Assembly: GCA_963752855.1 (NCBI GenBank)
Contig: CAVVZX010000045.1
Span: 372,001-436,000, forward strand
Reading direction: 5' to 3'
DNA from: DATJPW01 sp963752855
GTDB taxonomy: Bacteria > Desulfobacterota > Desulfomonilia > Desulfomonilales > Desulfomonilaceae
DNA: 64,000 nt
Shown: piece after piece, positions 1-10,530 of the stretch
How positions within the stretch are numbered: the first letter of the stretch is position 1
Layout: each line of letters starts with the position of its first letter
Position numbers and translations under genes: made by a program
Notes under the pieces: generated by a model
Database searches by the model: none
Told to the model about the DNA's origin: nothing
Seen by the model: the letters and a program-made list of their open reading frames with translations, nothing else

Positions 1-1307
1 CGGTAATCCCGACTCCCGTGTCTGCCACCGAAACCGAAACAGCCGCGCCGGAATTCTTGAGGCTTATGTTCAGATTTCCACCTTGCGGGCATCGCCTCGT
101 AAGCGTTCAGGATCAGATTGTAAAACACCTCTTCGAGCGCCAACTGGTCCGCAAGAATGCGAGGCAGGTGATTTTCAGCCGTCCACTTTAGAGATACGGA
201 ATCGACATGAACTGTCGAGAGACGATCGATTACGCGTTTGTGCGCTTCTTGAATTATTACAAGCAGATCTACACTGCTGAATTGAAGCGAATAGGATTTG
301 GAAAAGCGCACATAATCTTCAATGTCATGGACCATTCTTTCAAGACGAGCCACATTGTCCAATATGATTCCGGTATAGTGCGCGCTCGTCAAATCTCCGG
401 AGTTGAGTTTTTGAAGCCGCCGCGAAAATCCCCCGAGAGACGTCAGGGAGTTCCTAACTTCGTGGGCCACCCCTTCCACCACCTTGCCGAGAGAAGCCAA
501 TTTTTTCGACTGCTTCAGTCTTTTCTCAATATCGTAAACGCGCGTTAAGTCCGCCACAACAGCTAGAATTCCCGTGAGCCGTCCGTTCTCCTCCATGATT
601 GATGTAGACAGATATCCCGGAAAGATAGCCTTGTCCTTACGTTCGAATTGAAACTCACCTTCGATCCGGCCAAGTTTGATCGTGTCCTCGATCAGGTCGC
701 TGCGCAGAGGCGTCATTCTTTCCGGTTGAATCAGAAGGCGAATATCCTTTCCCTTTAATTCCGAACGTGAATAGCCCCACATTTCAGACGCGGCCCGATT
801 CACGAACCGGATATTCCCAAGGGGGTCAGCGGTTATGAGAGCCTCACGAATAATTGTGGTCAAGTGAGCCAGATACCTCTCTCGACGCCGCACCTGTTTC
901 TTCAATCGAACGTTGTCTTCTGCAATGCGGCGATTTTCCAAAAGTTTTTCGGACAATGACAAAACATCGCCCATGTCGAAAGGCTTTCTCAGATATTCGT
1001 CAGCGCCTAATTTCATGGCCGTAATTGCAGTTTCTTCACTTCCTATACCGGTCATGATGACCACAATTGTTCTTGGAGACTTCTCTTTGAAATAGCTGAG
1101 TAATTCTATTCCCTTGATCTTGGGCATGTGAATGTCAATCAATGCGATGTCAGGGTCTTCCTCAATAAAGGCGGTCTTACACTCTTCACCATCAAAAGCC
1201 TGCACGACGCGGAATCCGTGCGCGTCAAAAACATCCTTCAACATGTTATTGAGGATTTCGGAGTCGTCTGCGATCAAAATCTTAGCTTTGGGGAAGTTGG
1301 TCTCCAT
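1..1307 (-). CDS. Soluble receiver-PAS-histidine kinase (partial, runs off window start)
   Basis: Signalling protein that should pass phosphate between an N-terminal receiver and a C-terminal kinase. Reading from ATG at 1307, residues about 8-120 form a receiver domain (acidic pair ADDS, phosphoacceptor Asp in LIDIHMP, Lys in LRKPF). A PAS domain follows (about 150-265), then a HisKA segment with the H-box AHEVRNSL and the N-box of the ATPase domain (NAYEAMP). The G1 box DTGVGI is readable only in another frame: an extra base near 83-84 breaks the frame just after the N-box. No membrane segment or signal peptide is visible, so it is cytoplasmic. It is the last gene seen in the arg/lys run, 7 bases after the YHS gene. 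Its signal and output partner are unknown, and the C-terminus lies outside the window. Confidence 0.85.
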   Translation of the reverse strand, partial: METNFPKAKILIADDSEILNNMLKDVFDAHGFRVVQAFDGEECKTAFIEEDPDIALIDIHMPKIKGIELLSYFKEKSPRTIVVIMTGIGSEETAITAMKLGADEYLRKPFDMGDVLSLSEKLLENRRIAEDNVRLKKQVRRRERYLAHLTTIIREALITADPLGNIRFVNRAASEMWGYSRSELKGKDIRLLIQPERMTPLRSDLIEDTIKLGRIEGEFQFERKDKAIFPGYLSTSIMEENGRLTGILAVVADLTRVYDIEKRLKQSKKLASLGKVVEGVAHEVRNSLTSLGGFSRRLQKLNSGDLTSAHYTGIILDNVARLERMVHDIEDYVRFSKSYSLQFSSVDLLVIIQEAHKRVIDRLSTVHVDSVSLKWTAENHLPRILADQLALEEVFYNLILNAYEAMPARWKSEHKPQEFRRGCFGFGGRHGSRDY

Positions 1308-1314
1308 CGCCTTA

Positions 1315-1581
1315 TTATCCTTGGTTTTCCAGGAACTTCTCTCTACATTTCGGCGAGCAAAAATAAAGGCGGCCATCCTTTGTGGCGACGGTAATCGCTT
1401 CTGAAGCAGCAATATAAACACCACACACAGGGTCTTTGACCATTTCATTCACTCCGGATTCGAGACCGGACTCTTCGGAGAGATTTTGAGGCGGGTTGGA
1501 TTGCAAGTACCTGATAATCCCAACTACAAATTTTAGGGTGACAAAAATGAGGATCGCTATTAGCAAGGTTCTAATCAACAT
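1315..1581 (-). CDS. Small membrane-anchored YHS-domain protein
   Basis: An 88-residue protein with one N-terminal membrane helix (about residues 3-25), a short polar linker, and a C-terminal YHS/TRASH-like module (about 47-88) containing DPVCGVYI and the pair C-S-P-K-C. Such modules usually bind a metal, but this is family knowledge and the function here is not known. The ATG lies 11 bases after the folK stop and the stop lies 7 bases before the kinase start, so it should be co-transcribed with both. The ribosome site is weak. The soluble domain is probably on the cytoplasmic side or tethered to the membrane. Confidence 0.75.
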   Translation of the reverse strand: MLIRTLLIAILIFVTLKFVVGIIRYLQSNPPQNLSEESGLESGVNEMVKDPVCGVYIAASEAITVATKDGRLYFCSPKCREKFLENQG

Positions 1582-1591
1582 CGCATGTCAC

Positions 1592-2104
1592 TCACTCGAT
1601 TTCGAAGTCCAAAGGCCTGACTCCCGCCAATTCCCCTTCCGGTAACAAACGAATTAGGTCCTCGACAGTCCGCCCAAGCGTCGGAATCAAAACGTTCGGA
1701 GCCAATTCGGCTAGAGGGGCCAGAACAAAAGCGCGGTTATGCATTCTAGGATGGGGAATCTCCAGATCCTCCTCTCGGAAATGTTCGTCTCCGTAAAGCA
1801 GCAAATCCAGATCGATGACCCGTGATTTGTCACTGCGGTGATAAACCGATTTACCAAGCGCCAACTCAATGGAGCGCATTGAGCCAATCAGTTCTCGCGG
1901 GGATAAATCGGTTTCTACAAGAATCACCGCATTTAAGAACTTTGGGCCATGATCGCTAATGCCTATGGGATCGGTTTCGTAAAGGCGAGATCTTGCCTTC
2001 ACGTCCGTTTTGGGCAGACCTTCAAACGCACGGAGCGCCTCCTGAAATTTGGTCTTTCGGTCTCCCAGATTGGAACCGAATCCTATATACGCAGAGGGGC
2101 TCAT
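1592..2104 (-). CDS. folK: 2-amino-4-hydroxy-6-hydroxymethyldihydropteridine diphosphokinase (HPPK)
   Basis: Transfers pyrophosphate from ATP to hydroxymethyl-dihydropterin in folate synthesis. Family signatures are clear: AYIGFGSNLGDR at the start, the pterin/ATP motif RVIDLDLLLYGDE, and HPRMHNRAFVLAPLAEL. From the ATG at 2104 it would be 170 residues, the usual HPPK size. As read, however, the frame is open upstream into the FAH-family hydrolase, giving one fused polypeptide. Removing one C from the CCC run near 2110 would instead create a TGA overlapping this ATG (ATGA coupling), which is how several neighbours are arranged, so I annotate it as a separate gene with the fusion as the alternative. 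Confidence 0.85.
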   Translation of the reverse strand: MSPSAYIGFGSNLGDRKTKFQEALRAFEGLPKTDVKARSRLYETDPIGISDHGPKFLNAVILVETDLSPRELIGSMRSIELALGKSVYHRSDKSRVIDLDLLLYGDEHFREEDLEIPHPRMHNRAFVLAPLAELAPNVLIPTLGRTVEDLIRLLPEGELAGVRPLDFEIE

Positions 2105-2843
2105 GGGATCGGGTTTCGCCGTCTGGTTGACCAAAGAACCAATCCCTTCAATGCGAACCTCGACCGTATCGCCCGGTCCCATCGGGCCGATTCCGGATGT
2201 AGTTCCGGTAGCTATAACATCTCCCGGATGAAGAGTCATGACCGCTGATATAAATTCCACGAGTTCGGCGGGACTGAATATCAGATTCGAGGTTCGCGAC
2301 TGCTGTTTGCTCACGCCGTTGAGATAAAGTTCGATTTTCAAATCTGAACCATCAAGCTCCGTATCGATCCAAGGACCAATCGGACAGAATGTGTCGAAAC
2401 TCTTGGCCCGGGTCCACTGGCCGTCTTTGCTCTGAAGGTCCCGAGCTGTTACATCATTAAGACAGGTATAACCGAGAATGTGTTCCTGAGCCTCTTTGCG
2501 AGAAACATTCCTCGCAGATTTGGAAATTACTATCGCCATTTCCGCTTCATAATCCACCCTGGCGCTCTGTGGAGGTAATACAATGGTATCGCCGGGACCG
2601 ATCACGCTGGTGGAAGGTTTTAGAAAAAGTATCGGTTCCTCCGGAATGGCCAATCCCATTTCTTCGCGCGTGGTCTCGATAGTTTAGGCCTACAGCGACT
2701 ATCTTGCTCGGTAAGCAAGGAGCGAGCAATCGCACTTGCTGTAAGGAAAACTCTCTTTGAGAGCCGTCGTCTGCTCGAACCACGTCATTTATCACCTGAC
2801 CTGACAAAGTCTCGCCATCAACTGCAAATCGTACAAGTCTCAT
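2101..2843 (-). CDS. Fumarylacetoacetate hydrolase (FAH) family protein, frameshifted
   Basis: Belongs to the FAH/5-oxopent-3-ene-1,2,5-tricarboxylate decarboxylase fold, whose members hydrolyse or decarboxylate 1,3-diketo or 2-oxo acids using a bound divalent metal. The N-terminal part (from ATG 2843, MRLVRFAVDG) contains VAVGLNYRDHAR. An extra A near 2662 then shifts the frame, and the text resumes as MGLAIPEEPILFLKP, with the metal-binding acids in YEAEMA and the GYTCLNDVTARDLQ region, ending at PGDTVEVRIEGIGSL. The start overlaps the dapB stop by ATGA, and AGGGG sits just upstream. The substrate cannot be told from sequence. See folK for the possible fusion. Confidence 0.8.
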
Positions 2844-3649
2844 TTTTTCCCCTTTAAACCAAGCACGTCCTGCATATCGTAAAGTCCGTTGGGTCTGGAA
2901 ATCAACCATGAGGCGGCCTGAAGAGCGCCTTTGGCAAACGCGTCACGGCTATGGGCCCGGTGTGTCAGTTCGATGCGTTCGCCCTCGGTAATGAACATCA
3001 CCGTATGCTCGCCCACAATATCCCCGCCTCTTAAAGCCATGATGCCGATCTCTTGCGGCTTCCTTTCACCGATTATCCCATGCCTGCCGTAAACCGCCGA
3101 ACTGCTCAGGTCTATGCTCAGTGTTTCCGCTATTACCCGGGCCAGTTTGTCCGCAGTGCCGCTGGGAGCGTCCTTTTTCATTTTATGATGCGTTTCGACG
3201 ATTTCCACATCGTAATTCGGGCCGAGGGAACGAGCCGTCATCTCCACCAGCCCGAACAGGAGATTGACTCCCAAACTCATGTTGGGAGCAATGAGACATC
3301 TTGTCTTGGGTCCGGATTCACTAAGGTCTTTCCTTTGATCATCGGAAAAACCTGTCGTCCCGACTACTATTGCTTTTCCCATGGCAGCCGCCGCTTGCAC
3401 GTTCTTTACGGAAACAGCCGGCGCGGAAAAATCAATCAAGACTTCGCAGTTCTTTAGTATCTCCTGAAGGTCAGAGGTTATGGGCACACCTATGGCGCCG
3501 ATTCCGGCGCCTTCGCCGGCATCCTTACCTTGAGCAGGATGAGTCGGCGCCTCCAAGGCTCCGGTTATCTGAATATCAGATCGGCCTGAACTCAACGCCA
3601 AAATCCGGCGCCCCATTCTTCCTGCCGCGCCGCTGACAGCAATTCTCAT
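2840..3649 (-). CDS. dapB: 4-hydroxy-tetrahydrodipicolinate reductase
   Basis: Reduces the DapA product to tetrahydrodipicolinate with NAD(P)H in lysine/diaminopimelate synthesis. The N-terminal Rossmann motif VSGAAGRMGRR, VVGTTGFS, the active-site region ETHHKMKKDAPSGTA and the substrate-site GERKPQEIGIMALRGGDIVGEHTV are all present and uninterrupted. I choose the ATG at 3649 because AGGGG lies 8 bases upstream and the product then begins MRIAVSG as in the family; an upstream ATG at 3676 would overlap the end of dapA without a ribosome site. About 269 residues, normal length. Its stop overlaps the next gene by ATGA. Confidence 0.95.
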   Translation of the reverse strand: MRIAVSGAAGRMGRRILALSSGRSDIQITGALEAPTHPAQGKDAGEGAGIGAIGVPITSDLQEILKNCEVLIDFSAPAVSVKNVQAAAAMGKAIVVGTTGFSDDQRKDLSESGPKTRCLIAPNMSLGVNLLFGLVEMTARSLGPNYDVEIVETHHKMKKDAPSGTADKLARVIAETLSIDLSSSAVYGRHGIIGERKPQEIGIMALRGGDIVGEHTVMFITEGERIELTHRAHSRDAFAKGALQAASWLISRPNGLYDMQDVLGLKGKK

Positions 3650-3662
3650 TTGCTTACCCCTA

Positions 3663-4535
3663 TTAGATAATTCCATATCTGGCCAGCACAGTTTTTAGTT
3701 TTTCGGCATTCCCTGCGGATGGAGCGCAAAGAGGAAGCCGGTATTCGGGCTGTATTTTCCCCATGAGCCCCAAGGCTGCCTTGATCGGTATAGGATTCGT
3801 CTCAATGAACATCACCTGGCACAGCTCATATATTTCGAAATGTATCAACCTTGCCTCTTCGATGGCCCCGTTGAGCATGTTCTTGACCAATTGCGACATT
3901 TTATTGGGCACAATATTGGTAACCACCGATATCACTCCTTTTCCGCCCAAAGCCATCAGAGGAAAAGTCATCTGGTCGTCGCCGGACAGTACGTCAAATT
4001 CCGTTCCACAGAGGCGAATCACTTCGCTCATTTGCAGAATTGATCCCGAAGCTTCTTTGACTCCGACAATGTTGGGTATCCGAGACAGTCGCTCCATAGT
4101 CGCGTTTTCTATATTGACCGAGGTACGCCCTTGGATATTGTAAACCAGAATAGGGATATCCACTGTCTCAGCCACAGATTTGAAGTGCTGATACAAACCT
4201 TCCTGGGTCGGCTTGTTGTAATACGGCGACACCAAGAGAGCGCCGTCTGCGCCCACCTTTCGGGCGTAACGAGTTAATTCTATAGCTTCATTCGTGCTAT
4301 TGGAGCCGGTCCCGGCAATAACCTTCACTTGGCCGGCGACTTCCTTGATCGTGATTTCAATGACGCGTCTATGCTCATCGTGGCTTAAGGTCGGGGATTC
4401 GCCGGTTGTGCCACATGGAACGAATCCGCTGACGCCCCCTTCGATTCCGAAACGGATTAGTTCTCTTAGGCCGGCTTCATCCAGATTGCCGTCCTTAAAA
4501 GGGGTTACTATTGCGGTAAAGGCTCCTGAGAACAT
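3663..4535 (-). CDS. dapA: 4-hydroxy-tetrahydrodipicolinate synthase
   Basis: Condenses pyruvate with aspartate semialdehyde, the committed step to diaminopimelate and lysine. A TIM-barrel of 290 residues: GAFTAIVTPFKDG start, CGTTGESPTL, the catalytic tyrosine in VYNIQGRTSV and the Schiff-base lysine in VGVKEASGS. The ATG at 4535 is preceded by AAGGAG at 7-8 bases, better placed than the in-frame TTG at 4550. The gene overlaps or abuts lysA upstream and is followed 13 bases later by dapB. No frameshift. No lysine riboswitch is visible; the gene is internal to the operon. Confidence 0.96.
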   Translation of the reverse strand: MFSGAFTAIVTPFKDGNLDEAGLRELIRFGIEGGVSGFVPCGTTGESPTLSHDEHRRVIEITIKEVAGQVKVIAGTGSNSTNEAIELTRYARKVGADGALLVSPYYNKPTQEGLYQHFKSVAETVDIPILVYNIQGRTSVNIENATMERLSRIPNIVGVKEASGSILQMSEVIRLCGTEFDVLSGDDQMTFPLMALGGKGVISVVTNIVPNKMSQLVKNMLNGAIEEARLIHFEIYELCQVMFIETNPIPIKAALGLMGKIQPEYRLPLCAPSAGNAEKLKTVLARYGII

Positions 4536-4546
4536 AATTTGCTCCT

Positions 4547-5824
4547 TCAATTCGATAAGATAGTCTGGGGGATACGCTCATTTCTGACGAGATCCTCGTA
4601 TGTCTCACGATCCCGGATCACAAAATAGTCATCTCCGTCAACTAAGACTTCGGCCGCACGAGGACGAGAATTGTAGTTCGACGACATGGCAAAACCATAA
4701 GCGCCCGCGCTCATCATCGCCAGCAATTCGCCCGGTTCCACCGGTTCTATATACCTTTCCTGGGCGAGAAAATCACCCGACTCACATATCGGACCAACCA
4801 AGTCGGCGACGACCTTTTCGGTAGGGGATTTAGTCGCCGGGGTCCTCCGTGATTTTCCATACCGAATGATGCGCCTTGTACAAGCTTGGTCGGATCAAAT
4901 CATTCATTCCGGCGTCCACTATAATAAAATGCTTTTCGAGTCCTTCTTTTCTATAGAGAACTCTCGTAACCATGATGCCGGCGTTGCCCACAAGAACTCG
5001 ACCGGGTTCAAGAATAAGTTTGACATCCATGTCCGCGACTTGTTCGACGATTGCCGCTCCATAGACGGCGGGAAGCGGAGGCCGCTCATCATCGTATGGG
5101 ATGCCCAGACCGCCCCCTATGTCCAGGTATCGGATGTCGACGCCTTCCGAAGCGAGGTCCCCTATAAGCTTCTTGAGTCGTTCCATAGCGTCCAGAAATG
5201 GGGATAGTTCAGTTAATTGACTCCCGATATGGCAGTCCACTCCTACGGGCTCAATACCTTTCATTTGCTTGGCTCGGCGGTATATTTCTTCGGACCGCTC
5301 CATCTGAATCCCGAATTTATTCTTTCTCAGACCGGTGGCAATATATGGATGAGTCTGTGGATCCACGTCCGGATTGACTCTAAGGGCAATACGCGCCGCT
5401 TTCCCATCGCTTGAGCCCTTTGGTTCAGGACCTCCAGCTCCTCCTCAGATTCTACGTTAAACATCAATATGTCAGCGGCCAGCGCTTCATCCATTTCCGA
5501 AGATTTCTTCCCGACTCCGGAATAAACGACAAGGGACGGATCGATCCCGGCTTGCAATGCCCTGTGTAGTTCCCCTCCTGAAACAATGTCCACACCCGCG
5601 CCGAAATTGCCGAAAACCCGCAAAATGGCAAGATTCGAACAAGCTTTCATGGAATAGCAGATCAGATGATCGACATCGGAAAAGGGTTCTCGGAAAATCT
5701 TGAAATGCCGTTCAAGGGTCGCTCGACTATAAATGAAAACAGGCGTTCCTATTTCATCGCAAATGCGTCGAACAGGGACGTTTTCACAATATAGCTCATC
5801 ATCCTGATAATGAAAGAAATGCAT
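4547..5824 (-). CDS. lysA: Diaminopimelate decarboxylase (two apparent frameshifts)
   Basis: PLP enzyme that decarboxylates meso-diaminopimelate to L-lysine. The PLP lysine is in CYSMKACSNL, the phosphate-binding loop in DIGGGLGIPY, EPGRVLVGNAG follows, and the catalytic cysteine is in CESGDFLA near the C-terminus. The reading frame breaks twice, near 5405 (after the domain around residue 140) and near 4838 (extra G after ITEDP). Across the breaks the family sequence continues without missing residues, so sequencing indels are likely. The start is taken as ATG 5824 (MHFFHYQDDELYCENV); a TTG at 5839 overlapping the previous stop is the alternative. Immediately followed by dapA. Confidence 0.92.
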
Positions 5825-5835
5825 AGGCCTTTTGC

Positions 5836-6931
5836 TCAATAAACAAATTTGACTGAGCCGGAGGCTGATTTGCTCGACTCTTCCTCCGGTTTGTCTTGAG
5901 GGAACGCCGTGACTGCGTATCTATAAGTTCTCCCGTTGCGGACCTTGCTGTCAAGGATCGATGAATTCACAAGCGGTTCGGCATTGACCTTGACAGGCGC
6001 CTTTTCTCGCTTCGGATCGGTATACGTTGTAGCGGGTTTCATGCCCCTCGATCTTGACCGGAGCCCAGTCCACACGAATCCCTTCTCTAGAAAGCGTGGT
6101 TTTCACGTTTTCCGGAGGCTGCCACCGAACGGCCGGGACCTTGATGCTGACAGTTTCAGAAGGAGCTGATTCAATAGGAATTCCGCGAGTCATCTTGAGC
6201 GATCTTACTTGATAATAGTAGGTTTTTTCCTTCTCAACATCCTTGTCCACAAACTCCTTTTCCGCCCACCTGGTGCTGCCGATTGGTTTCATGTCTTTGT
6301 CCGAATCAGTGTCAGAGCGATAAATGCGGTAATTTCTGATACCTGACAGTCTTGTGGGGCTCTCCCATTTAAGGACGGCTCCCAGAGAGTCAAAGTCCGC
6401 GGTAACATTTTCCGGAGGCGGCGGAGGTTCTTCCATTACCACTGTAACGTCTTCGCTCCGTTGTCCCTCTCTTCCCTTCAGATTATACTCCGAAACTGAA
6501 TAGCTGTAGATGTTGCCTGGTGTTACAGCGGGATCGGTGTATATGACCTCTCCTTTTTCAATTATTGCGTTGCTGGGATTCTGGAAGTCCACATTTGCAT
6601 ATAAGGTCTTCTTGTCCTCGCAGTTCTCGCATTCTTCTCCTATTTTTTGCGTCAATCGCCACACCTTGAAACCGGAGATATCCGTGGCAGGCGACCCATC
6701 GGCATTTGTAGCCGGAACATTCCACCTCAAAACTATCTTATCGGGATAAGCGTGCGCGTCCGGAAGACCTATTTCCCCGGGAATCGTTGCCGTAATCGGC
6801 CGCGGTCTGGTTTTGTATCCGCAGCCGAAAAGCAAGCAAAAGACCATAAGAACCCAAATGTATTTGGCAAAATTCCTCCACTCGGTCCTCTCACCCGGTG
6901 TATCTTGTTCCTGGCGCAATTGTCTCGGCAT
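5836..6931 (-). CDS. Fibronectin type III repeat lipoprotein
   Basis: Predicted outer-membrane or periplasmic lipoprotein: a short hydrophobic stretch (WVLMVFCLLFGC) ends in a lipobox cysteine at FGC-G, followed by about three fibronectin type III modules (proline-rich linker with PPPPPENV, repeated YRIYRSDTDS and YNVYRSEAR strands, YYYQVRSL). The frame shifts near 6010, inside the last module; the final 80 residues are in a second frame. The start is uncertain: the ATG at 6931 overlaps the end of argH, and no good ribosome site lies closer to the lipobox. It sits between argH and lysA, abutting lysA. FnIII modules usually mediate protein or carbohydrate binding; why it lies in an amino-acid operon is unclear. 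Confidence 0.75.
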
Positions 6932-8295
6932 TTCTCTGCAGGAAAGCTTTAGCCTCCAGAATTTGATCCATAACTCTTGCCCGTGCGGTGCCTCCGCTAT
7001 GTTTTCTAGCTTCAACCATTTCCTCCGGGCCGGGCACAGAACCGGAAATCCCTTTGCCGATTTAGTTCGGATCGGACCATGGCTCCTATTCTGGCATGCG
7101 CCTCTCGGAATGGAACACCCTGCTGAACAAGTCTGTCTGCCAAATCCGTCGCGGCCATTTGCGGGTCGGAAGCTGCGTCCAGCATCCTGTCGCGATCAAA
7201 TTCAATCCCGGCAATCAATCCTGTCATAATTGCCAGCGAGCCGCGCACCGTGTCGGTCGCGTCGAAAACCGGCTCCTTGTCTTCCTGCAAGTCCTTGTTG
7301 TACGTGAGCGGCAGGGCCTTAAGAACGGTCAACAAAGCTACCAGATCACCATACACGCGTCCTGTTTTTCCTCGAATCAGTTCGCACGCGTCCGGGTTTT
7401 TCTTCTGCGGCATGATACTGGATCCTGAACAAAACGCATCGGGCAGCGAGCAGAATCCGAACTCCGCAGACGACCACAAAATCAATTCTTCTGCCAGTCG
7501 TGATAAATGCATCATCACCATAGACGAGTTGAATAGGAACTCCACGGCAAAATCGCGGTCCGAAACGGAATCCATGGAATTCGACGTGACTCCCGAAAAC
7601 TCCAGCAACTCGGCCACCATATTGCGATCGATGGGAAACGTGGTCCCGGCCAATGCAGCGCTTCCCAAGGGCATTTCGTCCAAACGAACAGTAGCGTCCT
7701 TGAAACGCTCCCAGTCCCGGCGAAACATTTGAAAGTACGCCATCAAGTGGTGGGCCAATCGGACTGGTTGAGCCCGCTGCAAGTGGGTATAACCCGGCAT
7801 GATCACGTCAATGGAGCCTTCGCTTTTGTGAATGAGCTCTTCGGCCAGAGCCATCAAATCGTCCATAACGGCGCGGCACTGATTTCTGATGAACATCCTC
7901 AAATCCAGGGCCACCTGATCATTGCGGCTCCTGGCGGTATGCGCCTTGCCTGCCACGTCGCCGACTTTGGCCCGAAGGGCCTCCTCAATGTTGATGTGGA
8001 TGTCCTCCAGGTCGTCTCGGAACTCGAATCGACCCTGTTCGATATCGCTCAGCACAGCCCGCAAACCGTCTTCAAGAATTTGGCCTTCTTCCGAGGTTAT
8101 TATGCCCCGAGCGGCGAGCATCTTGACATGGGCAATGGTCCCTTGAATATCTTCCCTGTAAAGGCGTTTATCAAAAGATATCGACGCATTGAACGCGGCA
8201 AATTCAGGGGCCATCCCGCTCTTGAAACGGCCTTTTCGAATGCCGGAGGGCTCCCGTGTCCCACCGTGTTCAACATTGTCTTTCTTTTTCGCCAC
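6891..8295 (-). CDS. argH: Argininosuccinate lyase (one frameshift near C-terminus)
   Basis: Splits argininosuccinate to arginine and fumarate, the last arginine step. Fumarase-superfamily signatures: DIHINIEEAL, the catalytic histidine in PGYTHLQRAQP, and the signature loop with the serine nucleophile in SGSSIMPQKKNPD. The frame breaks near 7050; beyond it the true C-terminus is recovered in another frame (SVPGPEEMVEARKH, then SGGTARARVMDQILEAKAFL) and ends at 6891. GTG 8295 is chosen because GAGG lies about 6 bases upstream and it opens with a lysine-rich VAKKK; an upstream GTG at 8331 is the alternative. The usual KLWGGRF start motif is not seen, so the first 25 residues may also carry an error. 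Confidence 0.93.
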
Positions 8296-8340
8296 TATTG
8301 CCTCGTCAGAGTGGTGCCGCCATTCAGCCACATGTTTGAA

Positions 8341-9550
8341 TCAATTCTTTCGGTCCGCCATAAGGGCTCGAATTCTCAACCGAAGAGCGTTGAGCCTGAT
8401 GAAACCTTCTGCGTCAGCCTGCGAGTAGACCTCGTCCTCCTCGAATGTGGCAAAACGATTGTCATACAAGGATTTGTCCGATCTACGTCCGGTTATAGTC
8501 ACACTGCCCTTGAAAAGCTTCAGCCGAACATCGCCTGAAACTGCCCGGGCGGCTTCGTCTATCGCGGTTTGGAGCACTCTTCTTTCCGGCGAGAACCAGT
8601 ATCCGTTGTAAACCAGGGACGCATAGCGAGGAATCCACTCATCCTTGAGGCGCATGACTTCGCGGTCGAGCGTGATCGACTCCAAAGCCCGCCTCGCTGC
8701 GTGAATTACTGTCCCGCCCGGCGTTTCGTACACTCCTCGGCTTTTCATCCCTACGTACCGGTTTTCAACCATATCCACCCGCCCTACTCCGTGTCGACCC
8801 GCGATAGTGTTGAGATGGGACAATAATTCCGCGGGCGCCAATTGCCGGCCATTTACGGCAACAGGATCGCCTGCGTTGAATGTAATGATCATCTCTTCCG
8901 GCTTATCCGGGGCGTTCAAAGGATCGGAGGTTAGCACGAACATGTCCGCGGGTGGTTCCGCCCAGGGGTCTTCCAGGATTCCGCCTTCGAAACTGAGATG
9001 AAGTAGATTTCGATCCATGCTGTATGGTTTTTTCGCGGTGGTAGCCACCGGAATGTTATGCTTTTCGGCGTAGGAAATGAGATCCGATCGAGACCGCATA
9101 TCCCAGATTCGCCACGGAGCGATCACGATTATATGAGGATCAATTGAGAGATAAGTTAACTCGAACCGGACCTGATCGTTCCCTTTTCCGGTGGCTCCGT
9201 GACTGACGGCATTAGCGTTCTCGCGAGCAGCGAGTTCCATTTGGGCCTTGGCTATGCACGGTCTGCGCAATGGACGTTCCCAGGAGGTAGGCGCCCTCGT
9301 ACACGGCATTTGCTCGAAACATGGGGAAGACATAATCGCGGACAAATTCTTCTCGCAGGTCCACTATATGAACCGATTCAGCGCACGCTGCCTCTGCCTT
9401 GCCCCTAATAGATTCCAGTTCTTCTCCCTGGCCTAAGTCCGCTGCAAATGCGACAACCGGACATTGGTATTTCTCCACCAGCCAGCATAATATTACCGAT
9501 GTATCGAGACCTCCGGAGTAGGCCAACACTATCTTGTTTACCTTTGACAC
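8341..9550 (-). CDS. argG: Argininosuccinate synthase (one frameshift)
   Basis: Joins citrulline and aspartate using ATP. The PP-loop is plain at the start (VLAYSGGLDTSVI), followed by AFAADLGQGEE, SHGATGKGNDQ and the C-terminal GSVTITGRRSDKSLYD. The frame shifts near 9268, after the GTSIA motif; the second frame resumes with RPCIAKAQMELA without loss. GTG 9550 is preferred because GGAGG lies about 10 bases before it and family members start close to the PP-loop; a TTG at 9571 is possible. Lies 46 bases upstream of argH and 80 bases after argF. Confidence 0.94.
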
Positions 9551-9629
9551 CTTTTCAAAACCTCCGCTCAATCATCATATTCGAGCAACGCGTGTAATAG
9601 GACAAAGATCGCGACCCTGGTAGAGCGCC

Positions 9630-10528
9630 TCAATCTTTCAGCAGCATCTCCAAAATAGCCTTTTGGATATGCAGCCTGTTTTCAGCCTGTTCCCAAACGA
9701 GCGAATTCGGAGATTCGATCACTTCGTCGGTGATTTCCTCGCCGCGATGCGCCGGCAGGCAGTGCAGAATATAAACCGGATCATGAGCGAATGTAAGAAG
9801 CTCCCGATTGACCTGGTATCCTTGGAAAGCGCCCTGCCTCGCCTCCGCTTCGGCTTCCTGGCCCATTGACGCCCAGACGTCAGTGGATATGACATCCGCA
9901 GCGCCGGCCGCTTCTGCGGGATCTCTGACGACTTTTACGCGGTCCGAAGCAAATCCGCAGCAGGCTCGTATCCTTCCGGGCAGGCAAGCGTCAGATTGAA
10001 ACCCATGATGGAAGCGGCGTCGATCCAGGAATTCGCCATATTATTTCCATCTCCCACCCATGCCGCATTCATCTTGCTAATGTCTACGCCCACCTCATGG
10101 AGGGTAAGCAGATCGCCCAGCACCTGACATGGATGATGCGAATCCGACAAGGCATTAATCACCGGGACGGATGACCATGTAGCGAATTCTTCGAGAATTG
10201 CATGGCCGAAAGTCCGGATGACCACAGCGTCCAAATATCTCGAGAGCACTCTCGCCGTGTCGCGAACCGGTTCCCCGCGGCGGATTTGGATGTCCCCCCA
10301 GTTCAAGTAAACCGCGTTCCCGCCCAATTGGGCGATGCCGACCTGAAAAGAGACTCGGGTCCGTGTGGACGGCTTCTCAAATATCATTCCTACGGAACGA
10401 CCCTCCAGGGGCTTAGCGGGACCTGGTCCTTGCAGACCGCGCTTCATCCGGCCCGCGCTGTGGATCAGTGACAGGACCTCGTCGCGAGAGAAATCGGATA
10501 GGCGAAGGAAGTGCCGTGTTTTTCCCAT
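9630..10528 (-). CDS. argF: Ornithine carbamoyltransferase (one frameshift)
   Basis: Makes citrulline from ornithine and carbamoyl phosphate. The carbamoyl-phosphate motif KPSTRTRVSF, the HPCQVLGDLLT motif and the ornithine-binding HCLPAHRGEE motif are all present. The frame breaks near 9940; the intervening segment (VKVVRDPAEAAGAADVIST) is readable in the next frame, so no residues are lost. The start is ATG 10528, which lies next to the argD stop (GTGA overlap with an alternative GTG). About 299 residues, normal for anabolic OTC. Confidence 0.94.
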
Positions 10529-10530
10529 TC

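Noticed and set aside
4535..4560. Lysine riboswitch before dapA
   Set aside because: dapA directly follows lysA with no leader; there is no room for a riboswitch, and none was seen before argB either.
7729..8538. Long open frame of 269 residues, plus strand
   Set aside because: Lies antisense across argH and the end of argG, has no ribosome site and no family resemblance; a shadow of the GC-rich real genes.
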